Position numbers and translations under genes: made by a program. The notes under the pieces are model-generated. The model was given only the letters and a program-made list of their open reading frames with translations. It had not been told where the DNA came from and did no database searches. Positions 8,157 to 17,378 of a stretch of 56,431 bases of DNA are shown in pieces. The stretch is from an uncultured Desulfovibrio sp. (lineage in GTDB: Bacteria > Desulfobacterota > Desulfovibrionia > Desulfovibrionales > Desulfovibrionaceae), in the NCBI GenBank assembly GCA_944327285.1, contig CALVHG010000008.1, forward strand, positions 1-56,431, in the 5' to 3' direction. Position 1 is the stretch's first letter; each line of letters opens with the position of its first letter.

Positions 8157-8240
8157 TAAAGCGCGTTTGGGGAAGGGGTGGGGGGCAGGGGGAGGGGGAA
8201 CCCCTTTGCGCGCTAGCAAAAGGGGTTCCCCCTCCCCCTG
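8157..8240. repeat. Family B G-rich hairpin, copy B2
   Basis: The flank AAAGCGCGTTTGGGGAAGGG precedes a near-perfect palindrome at 8186-8240. Its arms are CAGGGGGAGGGGGAACCCC and GGGGTTCCCCCTCCCCCTG around TTTGCGCGCTAGCAAAA. Confidence 0.75.
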
Positions 8241-8266
8241 TAACCTGACCTCTCGTCTTCAAAATT

Positions 8267-8412
8267 AGAGCATTTTCAGTTTGAAATGCTTCGCATTTCA
8301 AACCATACGGCCTGTCGTTTCGCGGAAAAAACGCGGTTTTTCCGCTCACTTTGGGCCGGGCGGCGCTGTGCCGCCGCCTCGCGTTTCACCTTTTTCAAAG
8401 GTGAAACGCTCT
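8267..8412 (-). repeat. Family A repeat, copy A5 (full length, reverse)
   Basis: This is a complete 146-bp copy. The plus strand starts AGAGCATTTTCAGTTTGAAA and ends AAGGTGAAACGCTCT. The stop codon of chemoreceptor 2 (minus strand, 8411-8413) overlaps its end. Confidence 0.9.
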
Positions 8413-10502
8413 AGCCCCGGCGCATCTGTTCCACCAGGGCGCTCAGCTCCTTTGCCTGCTGCGCCAGTTCGGCAATGGCCTGAGCGGATTCGTTCAGGGT
8501 TTGCGCCATGCTGGCGGCCGTCAGATTGACCTCGTTGATGGAACGGTTGATTTCGTCGCTGGCGGCGGACTGTTCCTGACTGGCGGTGGCAATGGCGCTG
8601 ACTTCGTCGGCCGTATTGTCGGCATCCTGAACAATGGCTTCCAGCGCCGCGCCGGCCTGCGTCGAGTATTCCGTTGCCTGCTGAATTTCATTCACCGTGG
8701 TGTCAACAGCCGTCATGCTCTTGCGCATGCTGGACTGGATGGCCTGAACGGCGCCGCTGACTTCACTGGTGGAAGCCATCGTTTTTTCGGCCAGCTTGCG
8801 GACTTCGTCGGCAACGACAGCAAAGCCGCGTCCGGCCTCGCCGGCTCTTGCGGCTTCAATAGCCGCATTAAGCGCCAGCAGATTGGTCTGATCCGCAATA
8901 TCGGAGATAACGCCCATGACCTGCGTGATGGATGTCGCGTGCCGATTCAGCTCGCCCATATCCTCTTTCAGGGCCAGAGACGCGGAGTGCATGCGCCGGG
9001 TGCTTTCCAGCGAGGCGGTAACAATATCCTTGCCGGCGTTAGCCTGCTGCCGCGTTCCCGCCGAAGTCTGGGAAGCATCGGAGGCATTGCGGGCTACTTC
9101 CTGCACTGTGGCCGTCATCTCGTTCATGGCGGTAGCGGCTTCGCTCAGGCGTGTTGCCGCATCGCCGGCATTTTTGCTGACCTGATCAATCTGCGCGGAC
9201 AGGCGGCTGGAAGCGGACGACAGGGCGTTGACAATACCTTCAAGCTGTTCGGCAGCTGTCAGAATGCCGATACGTTTGGCTTCCTCCGCTTCCTTGCGGG
9301 CCTTGTCGGCAGTTTCTACGGCCTGCCGGGCAATATCGGTCTGCTTACGGGCTTCGTCTGTCTGCTGCTGCGAGGTGGAAAGCAGATCCCGCAGATGGGA
9401 AACCATGCGCGAAAGCGCGTCGTGCAGTTGCCGCAGCTCGCCATAAAGGCGCGTCGTATGGGGCCGGGCCTCCAGATCGCCGGTGGCGACATCGTCGGCA
9501 TAGCGGACAAGGGCCTTCAGGGGCGAGCTGATGGACGTTGCCAGAAGCAGGCCGAGAATGACCATAAGGGCCGTTACCGAAAGGCTGACAATGGCAATGA
9601 TGCGGATGGCGGACATGGTGGGCGCGAAGATTTCGTTTTCGTCTTCGGCGTAGAGGATTTTCCAGCCGTAGGCGGTGGTGTGCGACGTTACCTTGACGAA
9701 GTGATCGCCGTTGGGAACCGTATGCACGCCGTCCGGCTGGCGCATGACGTCTTCCAGCCCGGCATCCTTAAATTCCTTGCCGAGGAACTTCCCTTCATCA
9801 GAAGGCGAAAGGGGGGAGCAGAGAATGCGCCCTGTGTTTTCGATCAGCAGAAAACGCCCGGATCTGCCCAGCTGCATGGAGCTGATAAGCCGCGACAGAT
9901 CCTCAAGAGACAGGTCTACGCACAGGATGCCGGTTATCTTGCCTGCCGCATCCCGCAATTTGCAGGTGATGCTGGTAACATAGATGTTCTTAATATTGCG
10001 GTACACGGTGCTGAGGCCCAAATCTGAAGCGTTCTTCATGGCTTCGAGATACCAGGCGCGCTTGGACATATCCCGGTGGGCAGGCACGTTGACGGTTTCC
10101 AGCGAGGTGGCATAGCTGCCGTCCGCATAGCCTATGAATATCTGGGAATAGTCCTTGTTGACCGCAACCATGCGGACGAGATGTTCGGTAATGGCGCGCT
10201 TCGGGGGAGAGATCGGCATGCCGATAGAGGGTATCGCTGTTTTCATCCCGGAAGTTGCGGAACTTACCCAGACCGCCAATGATTTCCGGGATGCGACCAA
10301 GATCGGCGGCGTTGTTCTGCGTCATGGAGATCAGCTTGCCGATGTAAGCATCGACAAGTTTGAGCGCCTGCGTGCTCTTGGTGGTAAAATCCTCGATAGC
10401 GGTATCCCGCATTTTGAGGATGGTTATTGCGCCTGTGCAGATGCTGAGGATCAGTAGCGGACCGATGATCCCCAGTAAAATACGGGCTTTTATGCTGCCC
10501 AT
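8411..10502 (-). pseudogene. Methyl-accepting chemotaxis protein 2, single-base frameshift
   Basis: The N-terminal part (from ATG 10502, TM1 ILLGIIGPLLILSICTGAI) and the rest lie in different frames. The break is at a run of five G on the plus strand (10203-10207). Removing one base restores [14 protein letters not shown] and gives about 696 aa, close to chemoreceptor 3 (694 aa). The repaired protein has a dCache-type periplasmic domain ([40 protein letters not shown]), TM2 near [20 protein letters not shown], a HAMP region and the signalling tip [25 protein letters not shown] precedes the start. The stop TAG is formed at the boundary with repeat A5. Sequencing error, decay and phase variation are all possible. 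The intact downstream frame argues that any lesion is recent. Confidence 0.88.
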
Positions 10503-10626
10503 GTTTCCCTCCCCCGCGCGTCATAAGGCTGGGATCGGGAATGAGATCCCCGCGAGCGCGGTGTGTCTTAGTTCAGGCGCGGAGTCCGGTCTGCCCACCG
10601 GGGAACCGAGCCTTTGGAATGCAGGA

Positions 10627-10693
10627 ACAGTTTCACGCTGAAACTGTCCCGCGCACCGCCCGGCGGACATGTTTTCGGGGTAAACATGTCCGC
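10627..10693 (-). terminator. Two adjacent hairpins after the TPR gene
   Basis: ACAGTTTCA-CGC-TGAAACTGT (10627-10647) and GCGGACATGTTT/AAACATGTCCGC (10663-10693, 12 bp perfect) lie just past the minus-strand stop at 10715. There is no clear T tract, so they may be processing or weak termination structures. Confidence 0.5.
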
Positions 10694-10714
10694 AAGGGGG
10701 CTGTTTGCGTCGCG

Positions 10715-11308
10715 TTATCGTCCGAGCTCTGCGCGCCGGGCCGTGCACTTCTGCGACAGCTCCTGCAATTCGGCGTCGCCCGGCATGACGGTAAGGCCCT
10801 TTTTCAGATAGCCCAGAGCGCGGACAACCTCGTCAACTTCCATGAACGCTCTGGCAATCATGGCAAAGATGGCGTTTTCATCCTTGTAATACGTGAGCGC
10901 CTGGCTATAGAGCGCGTCCGCTTCGGAAAACCTGCCGCGTTCCAGTTCGGCGCGGGCTTCCTTCAGCGTCTTGTCCAGCGCCATTTTGCGCTGCATAGCT
11001 TCTTCATAGGGTTCTTCCTGCGTTTCCTGAGTACGCAGCGCCTTGTAGACTTTGGCAAGAATGACAAAGGCCTCCCGTTCCTTGCCGCCCTGATAGATAA
11101 TCGGGTTGGCATAATGCTCCCGGAAGGCGGCCAGACTGGTAATGCTGTTGATGGCTTCGCGGAAATCGCCGCGCAGATCCATGGGGGCCGCCTGGTTGCC
11201 GAGTTCCTTGAACGCCAGCAGGCTCAGGGCAAGAGCCCGTTCGAGTTCATTGCGGTTGGCGCTGGCCTTGGCGCGGCCGAGATCTTCACGTATTTTGCGT
11301 GTATTCAT
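10715..11308 (-). CDS. TPR-repeat protein, unknown role
   Basis: This is a 197-aa cytoplasmic protein with no signal peptide. It is helical throughout. The C-terminal part (FSEADALYSQALTYYKDEN, then IFAMIARAFMEVDEVVRALGYLKKG) fits one to two tetratricopeptide repeats, which mediate protein-protein contacts. The N-terminal part (RKIREDLGRAKASANRNELERALALSLLAFKELG) looks like a helical bundle. ATG 11308 was chosen for its GAGG site and because the extension to 11419 is low-complexity Ser/Arg with no family look. It is separated from chemoreceptor 2 by the paired hairpins, so probably transcribed alone. No function is assigned. Confidence 0.75.
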   Translation of the reverse strand: MNTRKIREDLGRAKASANRNELERALALSLLAFKELGNQAAPMDLRGDFREAINSITSLAAFREHYANPIIYQGGKEREAFVILAKVYKALRTQETQEEPYEEAMQRKMALDKTLKEARAELERGRFSEADALYSQALTYYKDENAIFAMIARAFMEVDEVVRALGYLKKGLTVMPGDAELQELSQKCTARRAELGR

Positions 11309-11571
11309 GGAAAAGCCTCGTGAAAACAAAATGGGCCCGTTACGGGCATTGCTGGAACTGTTGCTGGGGCGTGTCCCGGCTCTGGAGAGCCGTATTGGCG
11401 CGCCCTTTGGCATGGGCATAGCGTAACGCGGATACCCGCTTTATCTCATTTGAATTTTGCCAAATTTGAAGCAGGAGGGCAAGAATCCCGCGTTGACGCC
11501 TTCCCCCGGCGGCTGCTATCGTGCAAAAACCCGTGTGACGGGGAGTGTTTTTGCCGCGGGAGGTTCGCTTT

Positions 11572-12657
11572 ATGGCACGCATTCTTTACGGGGTGCATGG
11601 GACGGGGCATGGCCATGCCATGCGCGCGCTGACCATCGCCCGCCGCCTCCGTTCTCATGAGTTCCTGTTTATTGCGGCGGATGACGCTCCCAGCGTGCTG
11701 GAAGGCGAGTTCCCCGTCCGAAAGATTCCCAATCTGGGAACCGTCTTTAAAAACTACAAGGTCGATATGGCGGCAACCATCGGGCGCGCTGTCCCCTTGC
11801 TGCTGCGTTCCGGCCAGCATACGCGTTCGGTGCTGCGCATTATCGAGGAGTTCAAGCCCGACGTCTGCATGACGGACCTGGAATTCTTCGTGCCGCGCGC
11901 CGCGCGTCAGGCGGGCTTACCTTGTCTGACCTTGGATCATCAGCATGTCATTACCTGCTGCCGTCACGAGCTGCCGTCCGACATGCGCTGGGATGCCTTT
12001 GTTCAGGGGCTGACGCCGCGCTGGCTTTTCCGTCCTACGGACGAGAATCTTATTGTTTCCTTCTATGCTCCCCCGGCATTGCCGCAGTACAATGTCCGCA
12101 TTGTGCCGCCCATTCTGCGAGACAAGGTGCTGCATCTTCGTCCGCATGACGCGGGACACGTCGTCGTGTATCAGAGCAATTCCACGGATCGCCGTCTGGT
12201 GGACTTTTTGCGCACGAGCACGCGGCGTCCTTGTTATGTCTTCGGCTATAATCGTTCCGAGGGCAGCGACGGCAATGTGCACTTCATGCGTAAGAGCGAA
12301 GACGGCTTTTTGCGTCTTTTGGAGGGGTGCTCCTATGTTATCCAGGGGGGCAGCCATACCCTGATGACCGAAGCCCTGTATCTGGGCAAGCCCATTTTTT
12401 CCATTCCCCTTAAGGCAATGGTGGAGCAGCGCTTCAATGCCTTCTATCTGGAAAAGCTCGGCTACGGCATACAGTCGGACATGGCGTCCCTGTCGCCGGA
12501 GCGGCTTTTCGATTTTGAGCAGCGTCTGCCCCGCTTCCGCGCCACCATTGCCGATGCCGGGAATTTCTGCGGCAACGATGACGTATTCGGCCTTGTGGAT
12601 GCCTTTATTCGCACCGGCGCTTTGCCGCGCGGGACAATTCCCGCTGTTGTGGAGTAG
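11572..12657 (+). CDS. Glycosyltransferase-like protein (MJ1255-type, GT-B fold)
   Basis: The 361-aa protein begins MARILYGVHGTGHGHAMRAL, the glycine-rich first loop typical of the MJ1255/VC2487-like group related to GT family 1/28 enzymes. The C-terminal half holds the donor-site-like stretch VIQGGSHTLMTEALYLGKP followed by PLKAMVEQRFNAFYLEKLGYG, as in MurG-like enzymes. The expected role is transfer of an activated sugar at the cytoplasmic face of the membrane; donor and acceptor are unknown. GGGAGG at 11558-11563 supports ATG 11572. It is a single-gene unit with a strong bidirectional terminator after it, convergent with trmFO. Confidence 0.8.
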   Translation: MARILYGVHGTGHGHAMRALTIARRLRSHEFLFIAADDAPSVLEGEFPVRKIPNLGTVFKNYKVDMAATIGRAVPLLLRSGQHTRSVLRIIEEFKPDVCMTDLEFFVPRAARQAGLPCLTLDHQHVITCCRHELPSDMRWDAFVQGLTPRWLFRPTDENLIVSFYAPPALPQYNVRIVPPILRDKVLHLRPHDAGHVVVYQSNSTDRRLVDFLRTSTRRPCYVFGYNRSEGSDGNVHFMRKSEDGFLRLLEGCSYVIQGGSHTLMTEALYLGKPIFSIPLKAMVEQRFNAFYLEKLGYGIQSDMASLSPERLFDFEQRLPRFRATIADAGNFCGNDDVFGLVDAFIRTGALPRGTIPAVVE

Positions 12658-12679
12658 ATTGCTGTTTCGCTTTCTGATG

Positions 12680-12723
12680 CAAAAGCGCCGTTTGTATCTT
12701 CTTTGATACAAACGGCGCTTTTG
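12680..12723. terminator. Bidirectional terminator between the glycosyltransferase and trmFO
   Basis: An 18-bp perfect stem AAAAGCGCCGTTTGTATC/GATACAAACGGCGCTTTT with a short loop sits between two convergent genes and has A and T tracts on either side. Confidence 0.92.
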
Positions 12724-12831
12724 CGTTATTCATTATACATGAAGAAAAGATAATCCGGGGAGATTGTCTTCCTCTCTGGGCGCGTAACGCTCTGCGCGGA
12801 GATGAGGGGGCCCAAAACGTAATAAGTCCTG

Positions 12832-14184
12832 CTAATCAGTATCATCGCCGGGGAAGTTTTCCGCTTTCCACTGCGCAAAGTCTGCCTGAGCGCGCGCACT
12901 GTAGAGGGCCTTGCGATCCTGCTTTTTGGCGCGTTCGGCCAGTTCCGGCATAAGTCCGAAATGGGCGTTGGAAGGCTGGAAGCGTTTCACGGGGGTGCGC
13001 AGATGTTGCAGCAGCGCTCCCAGCGCCGTGGTAGGCGGCGGCGCGGGCAGGTTCCGGCCCTGCGCCTGCGCCTCAAGCAGAAGGGCGGCCCAGAAACCGC
13101 AGGCGGCGGATTCCACATAGCCCTCCACGCCGGTAATCTGTCCGGCCAGCAGAAAACGCGGCCGGGCAACCAGCCGTAAATCTTCTGTCAGGGCCTGCGG
13201 GGCATTGACGTAGGTATTGCGGTGCATGCTGCCGAAGCGGGCAAATTCGGCCTGCTCCAGTCCGGGAACCATGCGGAAGATTCGGGCCTGTTCCGCGTAG
13301 GTCAGCTTTGTCTGGCAGCCCACAAGATTGCAGGCGTCGGCATTGGCGTTCTCCGCCCGCAGCTGGAGAACCGCCCAGGGACGGCGGCCTGTGCGCGGGT
13401 CTTCAAATCCCACCGGCTTGAGAGGGCCGAAGGTCAGCGTCTTGGGGCCGCGTTCCGCCAGCGCTTCAATGGGCATGCAGCCCTCGAAATGCTTTTCCTT
13501 TTCAAAATCGTGCGCCGCGACCTTTTCCGCCCCTAGCAGAGCCTCGTAAAAGGCCATGTATTCGTCCTTGTTCATGGGACAATTAAGATAGTCCCCGCCT
13601 TCCTCTCCCTTTTCCTGCCCGTAGCGCGACGCCCGGAAAACGATGTCCTGATTGAGGGAATGCGTCCAGACAATGGGGGCGATGGCGTCATAGAAGTAAC
13701 AGTGACGTTCTCCCACAACGTCGGCCAGCGAGGCGGACAGGCCGTCCGAGGCCACGGGCCCGGCCGCAATGACGACGGTTTCCATGGACGCAAGTTCGGG
13801 ATCGTCCAGCGAATCAATACGCCGATGGCGCAGGCTGATGCGCGGATGTTCCAGAATGCGCCGGGTCATGGCTTCGGCAAAGGCTTCGCGATCCACGGCG
13901 AGCGCCTTGCCCGCGGGAACGCGCGTGGCGTCGGCGCAGGCCATAAAGGCGCTGCCCAGCGAGCGCAGCTCGGCTTTCAGCAGGCCGATGCCGGAGGCTA
14001 TATCGTCCGAGCGCAGAGAATTGGAGCAGACCAGTTCGGCCAGTCTGTCGCTGACATGAGCCGGCGAGCGATGTTCCGGTTTCTGTTCAAAAAGAACGAC
14101 AGACAGACCGGCATCGGCCAGCCGCAAGGCGCATTCGCAGCCGGCAAGACCGCCGCCCACGACGGCAAGAGAGGCTTCATTCAC
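12832..14184 (-). CDS. trmFO: tRNA (uracil-54-C5)-methyltransferase, folate/FAD-dependent
   Basis: TrmFO forms m5U54 (ribothymidine) in the T loop of tRNA using methylenetetrahydrofolate and FADH2. The product has an N-terminal FAD-binding loop VVGGGLAGCECALRLADAG. Further family blocks are ELVCSNSLRSD, YFYDAIAPIVW, YLNCPMNKDEY, FEGCMPIEALAERG, LTFGPLKPVG, NLVGCQTKL, FLAGQITGVEGYVESAACG and the C-terminal FQPSNAHFGLMP. GTG 14184 is chosen because AAAGGAG lies eight bases upstream; this gives 450 aa, normal for the family. It is divergent from dut. Confidence 0.95.
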   Translation of the reverse strand: MNEASLAVVGGGLAGCECALRLADAGLSVVLFEQKPEHRSPAHVSDRLAELVCSNSLRSDDIASGIGLLKAELRSLGSAFMACADATRVPAGKALAVDREAFAEAMTRRILEHPRISLRHRRIDSLDDPELASMETVVIAAGPVASDGLSASLADVVGERHCYFYDAIAPIVWTHSLNQDIVFRASRYGQEKGEEGGDYLNCPMNKDEYMAFYEALLGAEKVAAHDFEKEKHFEGCMPIEALAERGPKTLTFGPLKPVGFEDPRTGRRPWAVLQLRAENANADACNLVGCQTKLTYAEQARIFRMVPGLEQAEFARFGSMHRNTYVNAPQALTEDLRLVARPRFLLAGQITGVEGYVESAACGFWAALLLEAQAQGRNLPAPPPTTALGALLQHLRTPVKRFQPSNAHFGLMPELAERAKKQDRKALYSARAQADFAQWKAENFPGDDTD

Positions 14185-14281
14185 GCGGGATACTCCTTTT
14201 TTGCGCAGTGTGGACAAAATGCCGCGGCTTGGCAAGTCTCGCCCTCTTGCCCCTTGGGGGCTCCTGCGCTACAGAAAGGGC

Positions 14282-14770
14282 ATGACGCTTGCAACTGCTT
14301 CTTTTTCCTCTCCTGTCATGCCCGTGCGTGTGGAATTCGTCAGCGCGGAGGCCCGCGCCCTGTACGCGGACGGTCTGAGCCCGGCGACCTCTCATTCCGT
14401 CGGCACCGATCTGCGCGCCTGCTTTGACGAAGATGTCCGGGAAATCCTTCCCGGAGAACGCCTGCCTGTGCCGTCCGGTCTGCGGGTGCAGCCCCAGTCG
14501 CCGGGCATCGCCGGTTTTCTGTACTCCCGCAGCGGGCTCGGCGCGCGCGACGGCCTTGTGGTTGCTCAGGGCGTAGGCGTCATTGACCCCGATTATACCG
14601 GGGAAATTATCATCATGCTGCTTAATACCTCGACGGAACCCCGACGTATCCGACGCGGCGAGCGCGTGGCCCAGCTTGTCTTTCAGCCCGTTGTCATGCC
14701 GCAGTGGCAGGAAGGCCCCCTTTCCGCCACGGATCGCGGTTCGGGCGGCTTCGGACACACGGGCGCGTAG
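14282..14770 (+). CDS. dut: Deoxyuridine 5'-triphosphate nucleotidohydrolase (dUTPase)
   Basis: Dut hydrolyses dUTP to dUMP and pyrophosphate, keeping uracil out of DNA and feeding thymidylate synthesis. The five motifs of trimeric dUTPases are visible: motif 1 SVGTDLRA, motif 2 YSRSGLGARDGL, motif 3 GVIDPDYTGEI with the catalytic Asp, motif 4 RGERVAQLVF and motif 5 DRGSGGFGHTG. The length of 162 aa fits. ATG 14282 is preceded by a poor AAAGGG site; ATG 14318 is a possible shorter start without a site. A repeat-filled gap precedes argD. Confidence 0.95.
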   Translation: MTLATASFSSPVMPVRVEFVSAEARALYADGLSPATSHSVGTDLRACFDEDVREILPGERLPVPSGLRVQPQSPGIAGFLYSRSGLGARDGLVVAQGVGVIDPDYTGEIIIMLLNTSTEPRRIRRGERVAQLVFQPVVMPQWQEGPLSATDRGSGGFGHTGA

Positions 14771-14908
14771 CTCGCCTTCCCCGGCTCCTGTTGCGATTAT
14801 TCGCACAGGGCGGCGCGTCCCGCCGTTTCTTTCATCGTGTCTTCCCCCTGTTTCCGCTTTTTGTGCGGCAACGCACGGACAGCAAGGAATTTTTACCGCA
14901 AGCTGCTT

Positions 14909-15054
14909 AGGGCGTGTTAGCTTTGAAAAAGGTAACACGCGAGGCGGCGGCGTAGCGCCGTCCGGCCAGAAGAGAGCGGAAAAACCGCGTTTTTTCCGCG
15001 AAACGACAGGCCGTGTGGTTTGAAATACGAAGCGCTTCAAACTGAAAATGCTCT
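14909..15054 (+). repeat. Family A repeat, copy A6
   Basis: This is a full 146-bp copy whose left end reads AGGGCGTGTTAGC, resembling the family C end. The partner arm changed to GGTAACAC, so the first stem is kept by compensatory changes. It ends GAAAATGCTCT. The rest of the gap 14771-15124 shows no gene. Confidence 0.88.
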
Positions 15055-15124
15055 AAAATGCCCGCGGGGTGTTTTGTGAAATGGGTCCGGGCACTCTGTG
15101 TCCGCAGTTAAGGAGAGTGTGGCC

Positions 15125-16324
15125 ATGAGCCAAGCCTTTGATCAGGTGAAGGAGCAGGAAGAGAGCCTGCTGTGTCGTTCTTACAGCCGCTATCCCATCG
15201 CCGTTGCGCGCGGGAAAGGCTCCCGCCTGTGGGATGTTGACGGCAAGGAATACGTGGACTTGCTGGCCGGTATTGCCGTGACCGGTCTCGGACACTGCAA
15301 TGATGAAGTGACGGCCGCTCTTGTGGAGCAGGCCGGGCGTCTGTGGCATGTGAGCAATCTTTTCTATCAGGAGCCGCAGCTGGAGCTGGCTCGCCGCATT
15401 CTGGCCGAAAGCCATCACGGCAAGATCTTTTTCTGCAATTCCGGCGCGGAAGCCAACGAAGCGGCCATTAAGCTGGCGCGTCGTTATATGCGCAAGGTGC
15501 GCAAGGTGGACGCCTACGAGATCATTACCCTGTCGAGCTGTTTTCATGGCCGCACCTTCGGCGCACTGGCCGCAACAGGCCGGGAAAGTCTCAGCGACGG
15601 CTTTACGCCGCTGCCGGAAGGCTTCAGCCAGGTAGAAGCCGGGAATCTGGCCGCGCTGGAAGCGGCCATCGGGCCGAAGACGGCCGCCGTGATGCTGGAA
15701 GTGGTGCAGGGAGAAGGCGGCGTGCTTCCCCTGCCTGCCGACTACCTGCAGGGCGTGGAACGTCTGTGCCGGGCAAAGGGCATTCTGCTCATTTGCGACG
15801 AAGTGCAGGCGGGGCTTTGCCGTACCGGCAAGTTCTGGGCCTATCAGAACTTCGGTCTGACGCCGGACATCATTTCCTGCGCCAAGGCTCTGGCTAACGG
15901 TTTGCCCATGGGCGCCATGCTGGCGACGGACGAGGTGGCGCAGGGCTTTGTGGCCGGCAGTCATGCCACGACCTTCGGCGGCGGCGCGCTCGTTTCCGCA
16001 GTTGCGGCCAAGACGGTGGAAATCCTGCGACGGGATCATCTTGATGCCCGCGCCGCGGCGCTGGGCGCTGAGTTCCGCGACAAAGCCGAAGCCCTGCGCA
16101 AGCGTCTGGGCGGGGCCATTGTCGAAGTCCGCGGTCTGGGCCTCATGATCGGTATTGAACTGGCCGAAGACGGCACCGAAGTCTGGCGCGAACTCCTGCG
16201 GCGCGGCATTATCTGCAACCTGAGCCACGGCAAGACCCTGCGTCTGCTGCCCGCCCTGAATATCGACGCCGCCGATCTGGATACTTTCCTCGAAACGCTG
16301 GAAGCTATTCTGTCCGGGCGTTAG
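15125..16324 (+). CDS. argD: Acetylornithine/succinyldiaminopimelate-type aminotransferase
   Basis: This is a PLP-dependent class III aminotransferase. It would convert N-acetylglutamate semialdehyde to acetylornithine in arginine synthesis, and possibly act in lysine synthesis too. Family landmarks are WDVDGKEYVDLLAGIAV, GLGHCN, NLFYQEPQ, FFCNSGAEANEAAIKLAR (phosphate site), SCFHGRTFGALAATG, the catalytic region LLICDEVQAGLCRTGKFWAYQ, ALANGLPMGAM with the Schiff-base region just before it, and SHATTFGGGALV. The protein has 399 aa. ATG 15125 has AAGGAG at 15110-15115. GABA aminotransferase relatives are possible, but the motifs favour ArgD. Confidence 0.92.
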   Translation: MSQAFDQVKEQEESLLCRSYSRYPIAVARGKGSRLWDVDGKEYVDLLAGIAVTGLGHCNDEVTAALVEQAGRLWHVSNLFYQEPQLELARRILAESHHGKIFFCNSGAEANEAAIKLARRYMRKVRKVDAYEIITLSSCFHGRTFGALAATGRESLSDGFTPLPEGFSQVEAGNLAALEAAIGPKTAAVMLEVVQGEGGVLPLPADYLQGVERLCRAKGILLICDEVQAGLCRTGKFWAYQNFGLTPDIISCAKALANGLPMGAMLATDEVAQGFVAGSHATTFGGGALVSAVAAKTVEILRRDHLDARAAALGAEFRDKAEALRKRLGGAIVEVRGLGLMIGIELAEDGTEVWRELLRRGIICNLSHGKTLRLLPALNIDAADLDTFLETLEAILSGR

Positions 16325-16334
16325 AATCGAGACT

Positions 16335-16418
16335 GGGGGGAAGGGAAACCCCTCTGCTCGCGCGAGAGGGGTTTCCCTTCCCCCCAAGCCCCCCAACCCT
16401 TCCCCAGCGCGCTTTATT
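16335..16418. repeat. Family B G-rich hairpin, copy B3
   Basis: This is a perfect 21-bp inverted repeat, 16335-16355 with 16365-16385, around loop GCTCGCGCG. It is followed by the conserved arm CCCCCCAACCCTTCCCC and AGCGCGC. It starts 11 bases after the argD stop. Confidence 0.8.
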
Positions 16419-16511
16419 CTGGTGGATGGGCGCCGAGGTGGTGTCGTCGTTTTTCTCGTGACAGCCGTCCCCGGAGGGGGAAGATTTTTCGCTTGTAAAG
16501 AGCAAACGGTT

Positions 16512-16555
16512 AAAACGAAAGCCCGCGCGTCTTATGACGTGCGGGCTTTCGTTTT
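16512..16555. terminator. Bidirectional terminator between argD and the liv operon
   Basis: AAAACGAAAGCCCGCGCGTC pairs with GACGTGCGGGCTTTCGTTTT around TTAT. A and T tracts on each side serve both convergent units. Confidence 0.92.
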
Positions 16556-16584
16556 ATTGATGGAGATTCCCCCTATGCGCGGGT

Positions 16585-16656
16585 TTTGGGGGAGGAGGGG
16601 GGCGCAGGGGGGAGGAACCACCTTTTTGCCGCAAGCAAAAGGGGGTTCCTCCCCCC
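16585..16656. repeat. Family B G-rich hairpin, copy B4
   Basis: A G-rich arm (TTTTGGGGGAGGAGGGGGGC) precedes a near-perfect hairpin. The left arm at 16607-16629 (GGGGGGAGGAACC) pairs with 16635-16656 (GGTTCCTCCCCCC). It lies just past the livF stop. Confidence 0.75.
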
Positions 16657-16673
16657 GCACTTCCCGTACTCTC

Positions 16674-17378
16674 TTACATACCGAGATAGGCGGAGCGGAC
16701 GGCGGGGCTTTCCAACAGGACAGAGGCCTTGTCGGTCATGACGATGCGGCCGTTTTCCAGCACATAGCCGCGGTGAGCGATGCGCAGGGCCTGATTGGCG
16801 TTCTGCTCGACCAGAAAGACCGTGGTGCCGTCGGCGTTAACCTTCTGAATAATCTTGAAAATCTGCTGGATGATGATGGGCGCGAGACCCAGCGAGGGTT
16901 CGTCCAGCAGCAGGAGACGGGGGCGCCCCATGAGGGCGCGGCTGATGGCCAGCATTTGTTGCTCGCCGCCGGAGAGCGTGCCGCCCTGCTGCTTGCGGCG
17001 CTTGGCAAGAATGGGGAACAGCTCGAAAACATAGTCCATGTCGCGCTGAATGCCGCTCTTGTCCCTGCGCAGGAACGCGCCGAGATCCAGATTTTCCTGA
17101 ACTGTCATGTCCGGGAAAATCAGACGGCCTTCGGGCACCTGACTGATGCCGAGGGTAACGATCTCATGGGGAGCCCGTTCATGAATGGGCTCGCCGTTCC
17201 AGAGGATTTCTCCTCTGCGGGGGCGGTTGATGCCGCAGATGGTCATCAGCGTGGTGGACTTGCCCGCGCCGTTGGCCCCGATCAGGGTTACGATCTCGCC
17301 GTCATTGATGGTCAGCGAAATGCCGCGAAGGGCCTGAATATTGCCATAGTAGGTGTCAACATCGCGCATTTCAAGCAT
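16674..17378 (-). CDS. livF: Branched-chain amino-acid ABC transporter, ATPase LivF
   Basis: LivF is one of the two cytoplasmic ATPases that power LivHM. The 234-aa product has Walker A GANGAGKST, the Q-loop region SQVPEGRLIFPDMTV typical of LivF, signature LSGGEQQMLAISRALM, Walker B LLLLDEPSLGLAP and the H-loop region TTVFLVEQN. ATG 17378 overlaps the livG stop by eight bases, which points to translational coupling; the open frame further upstream is inside livG. It is the last gene of the livJHMGF unit. Confidence 0.95.
   Translation of the reverse strand: MLEMRDVDTYYGNIQALRGISLTINDGEIVTLIGANGAGKSTTLMTICGINRPRRGEILWNGEPIHERAPHEIVTLGISQVPEGRLIFPDMTVQENLDLGAFLRRDKSGIQRDMDYVFELFPILAKRRKQQGGTLSGGEQQMLAISRALMGRPRLLLLDEPSLGLAPIIIQQIFKIIQKVNADGTTVFLVEQNANQALRIAHRGYVLENGRIVMTDKASVLLESPAVRSAYLGM

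Noticed and set aside
8281-8529. Recurring small ORFs with peptide like [21 protein letters not shown] in several gaps
   Set aside because: They are translations of the family A repeat in one frame; the hairpins, not the peptide, are what copies conserve.
15053-16396. 447-codon minus-strand frame opposite argD
   Set aside because: Antisense shadow of argD with no domain signal.
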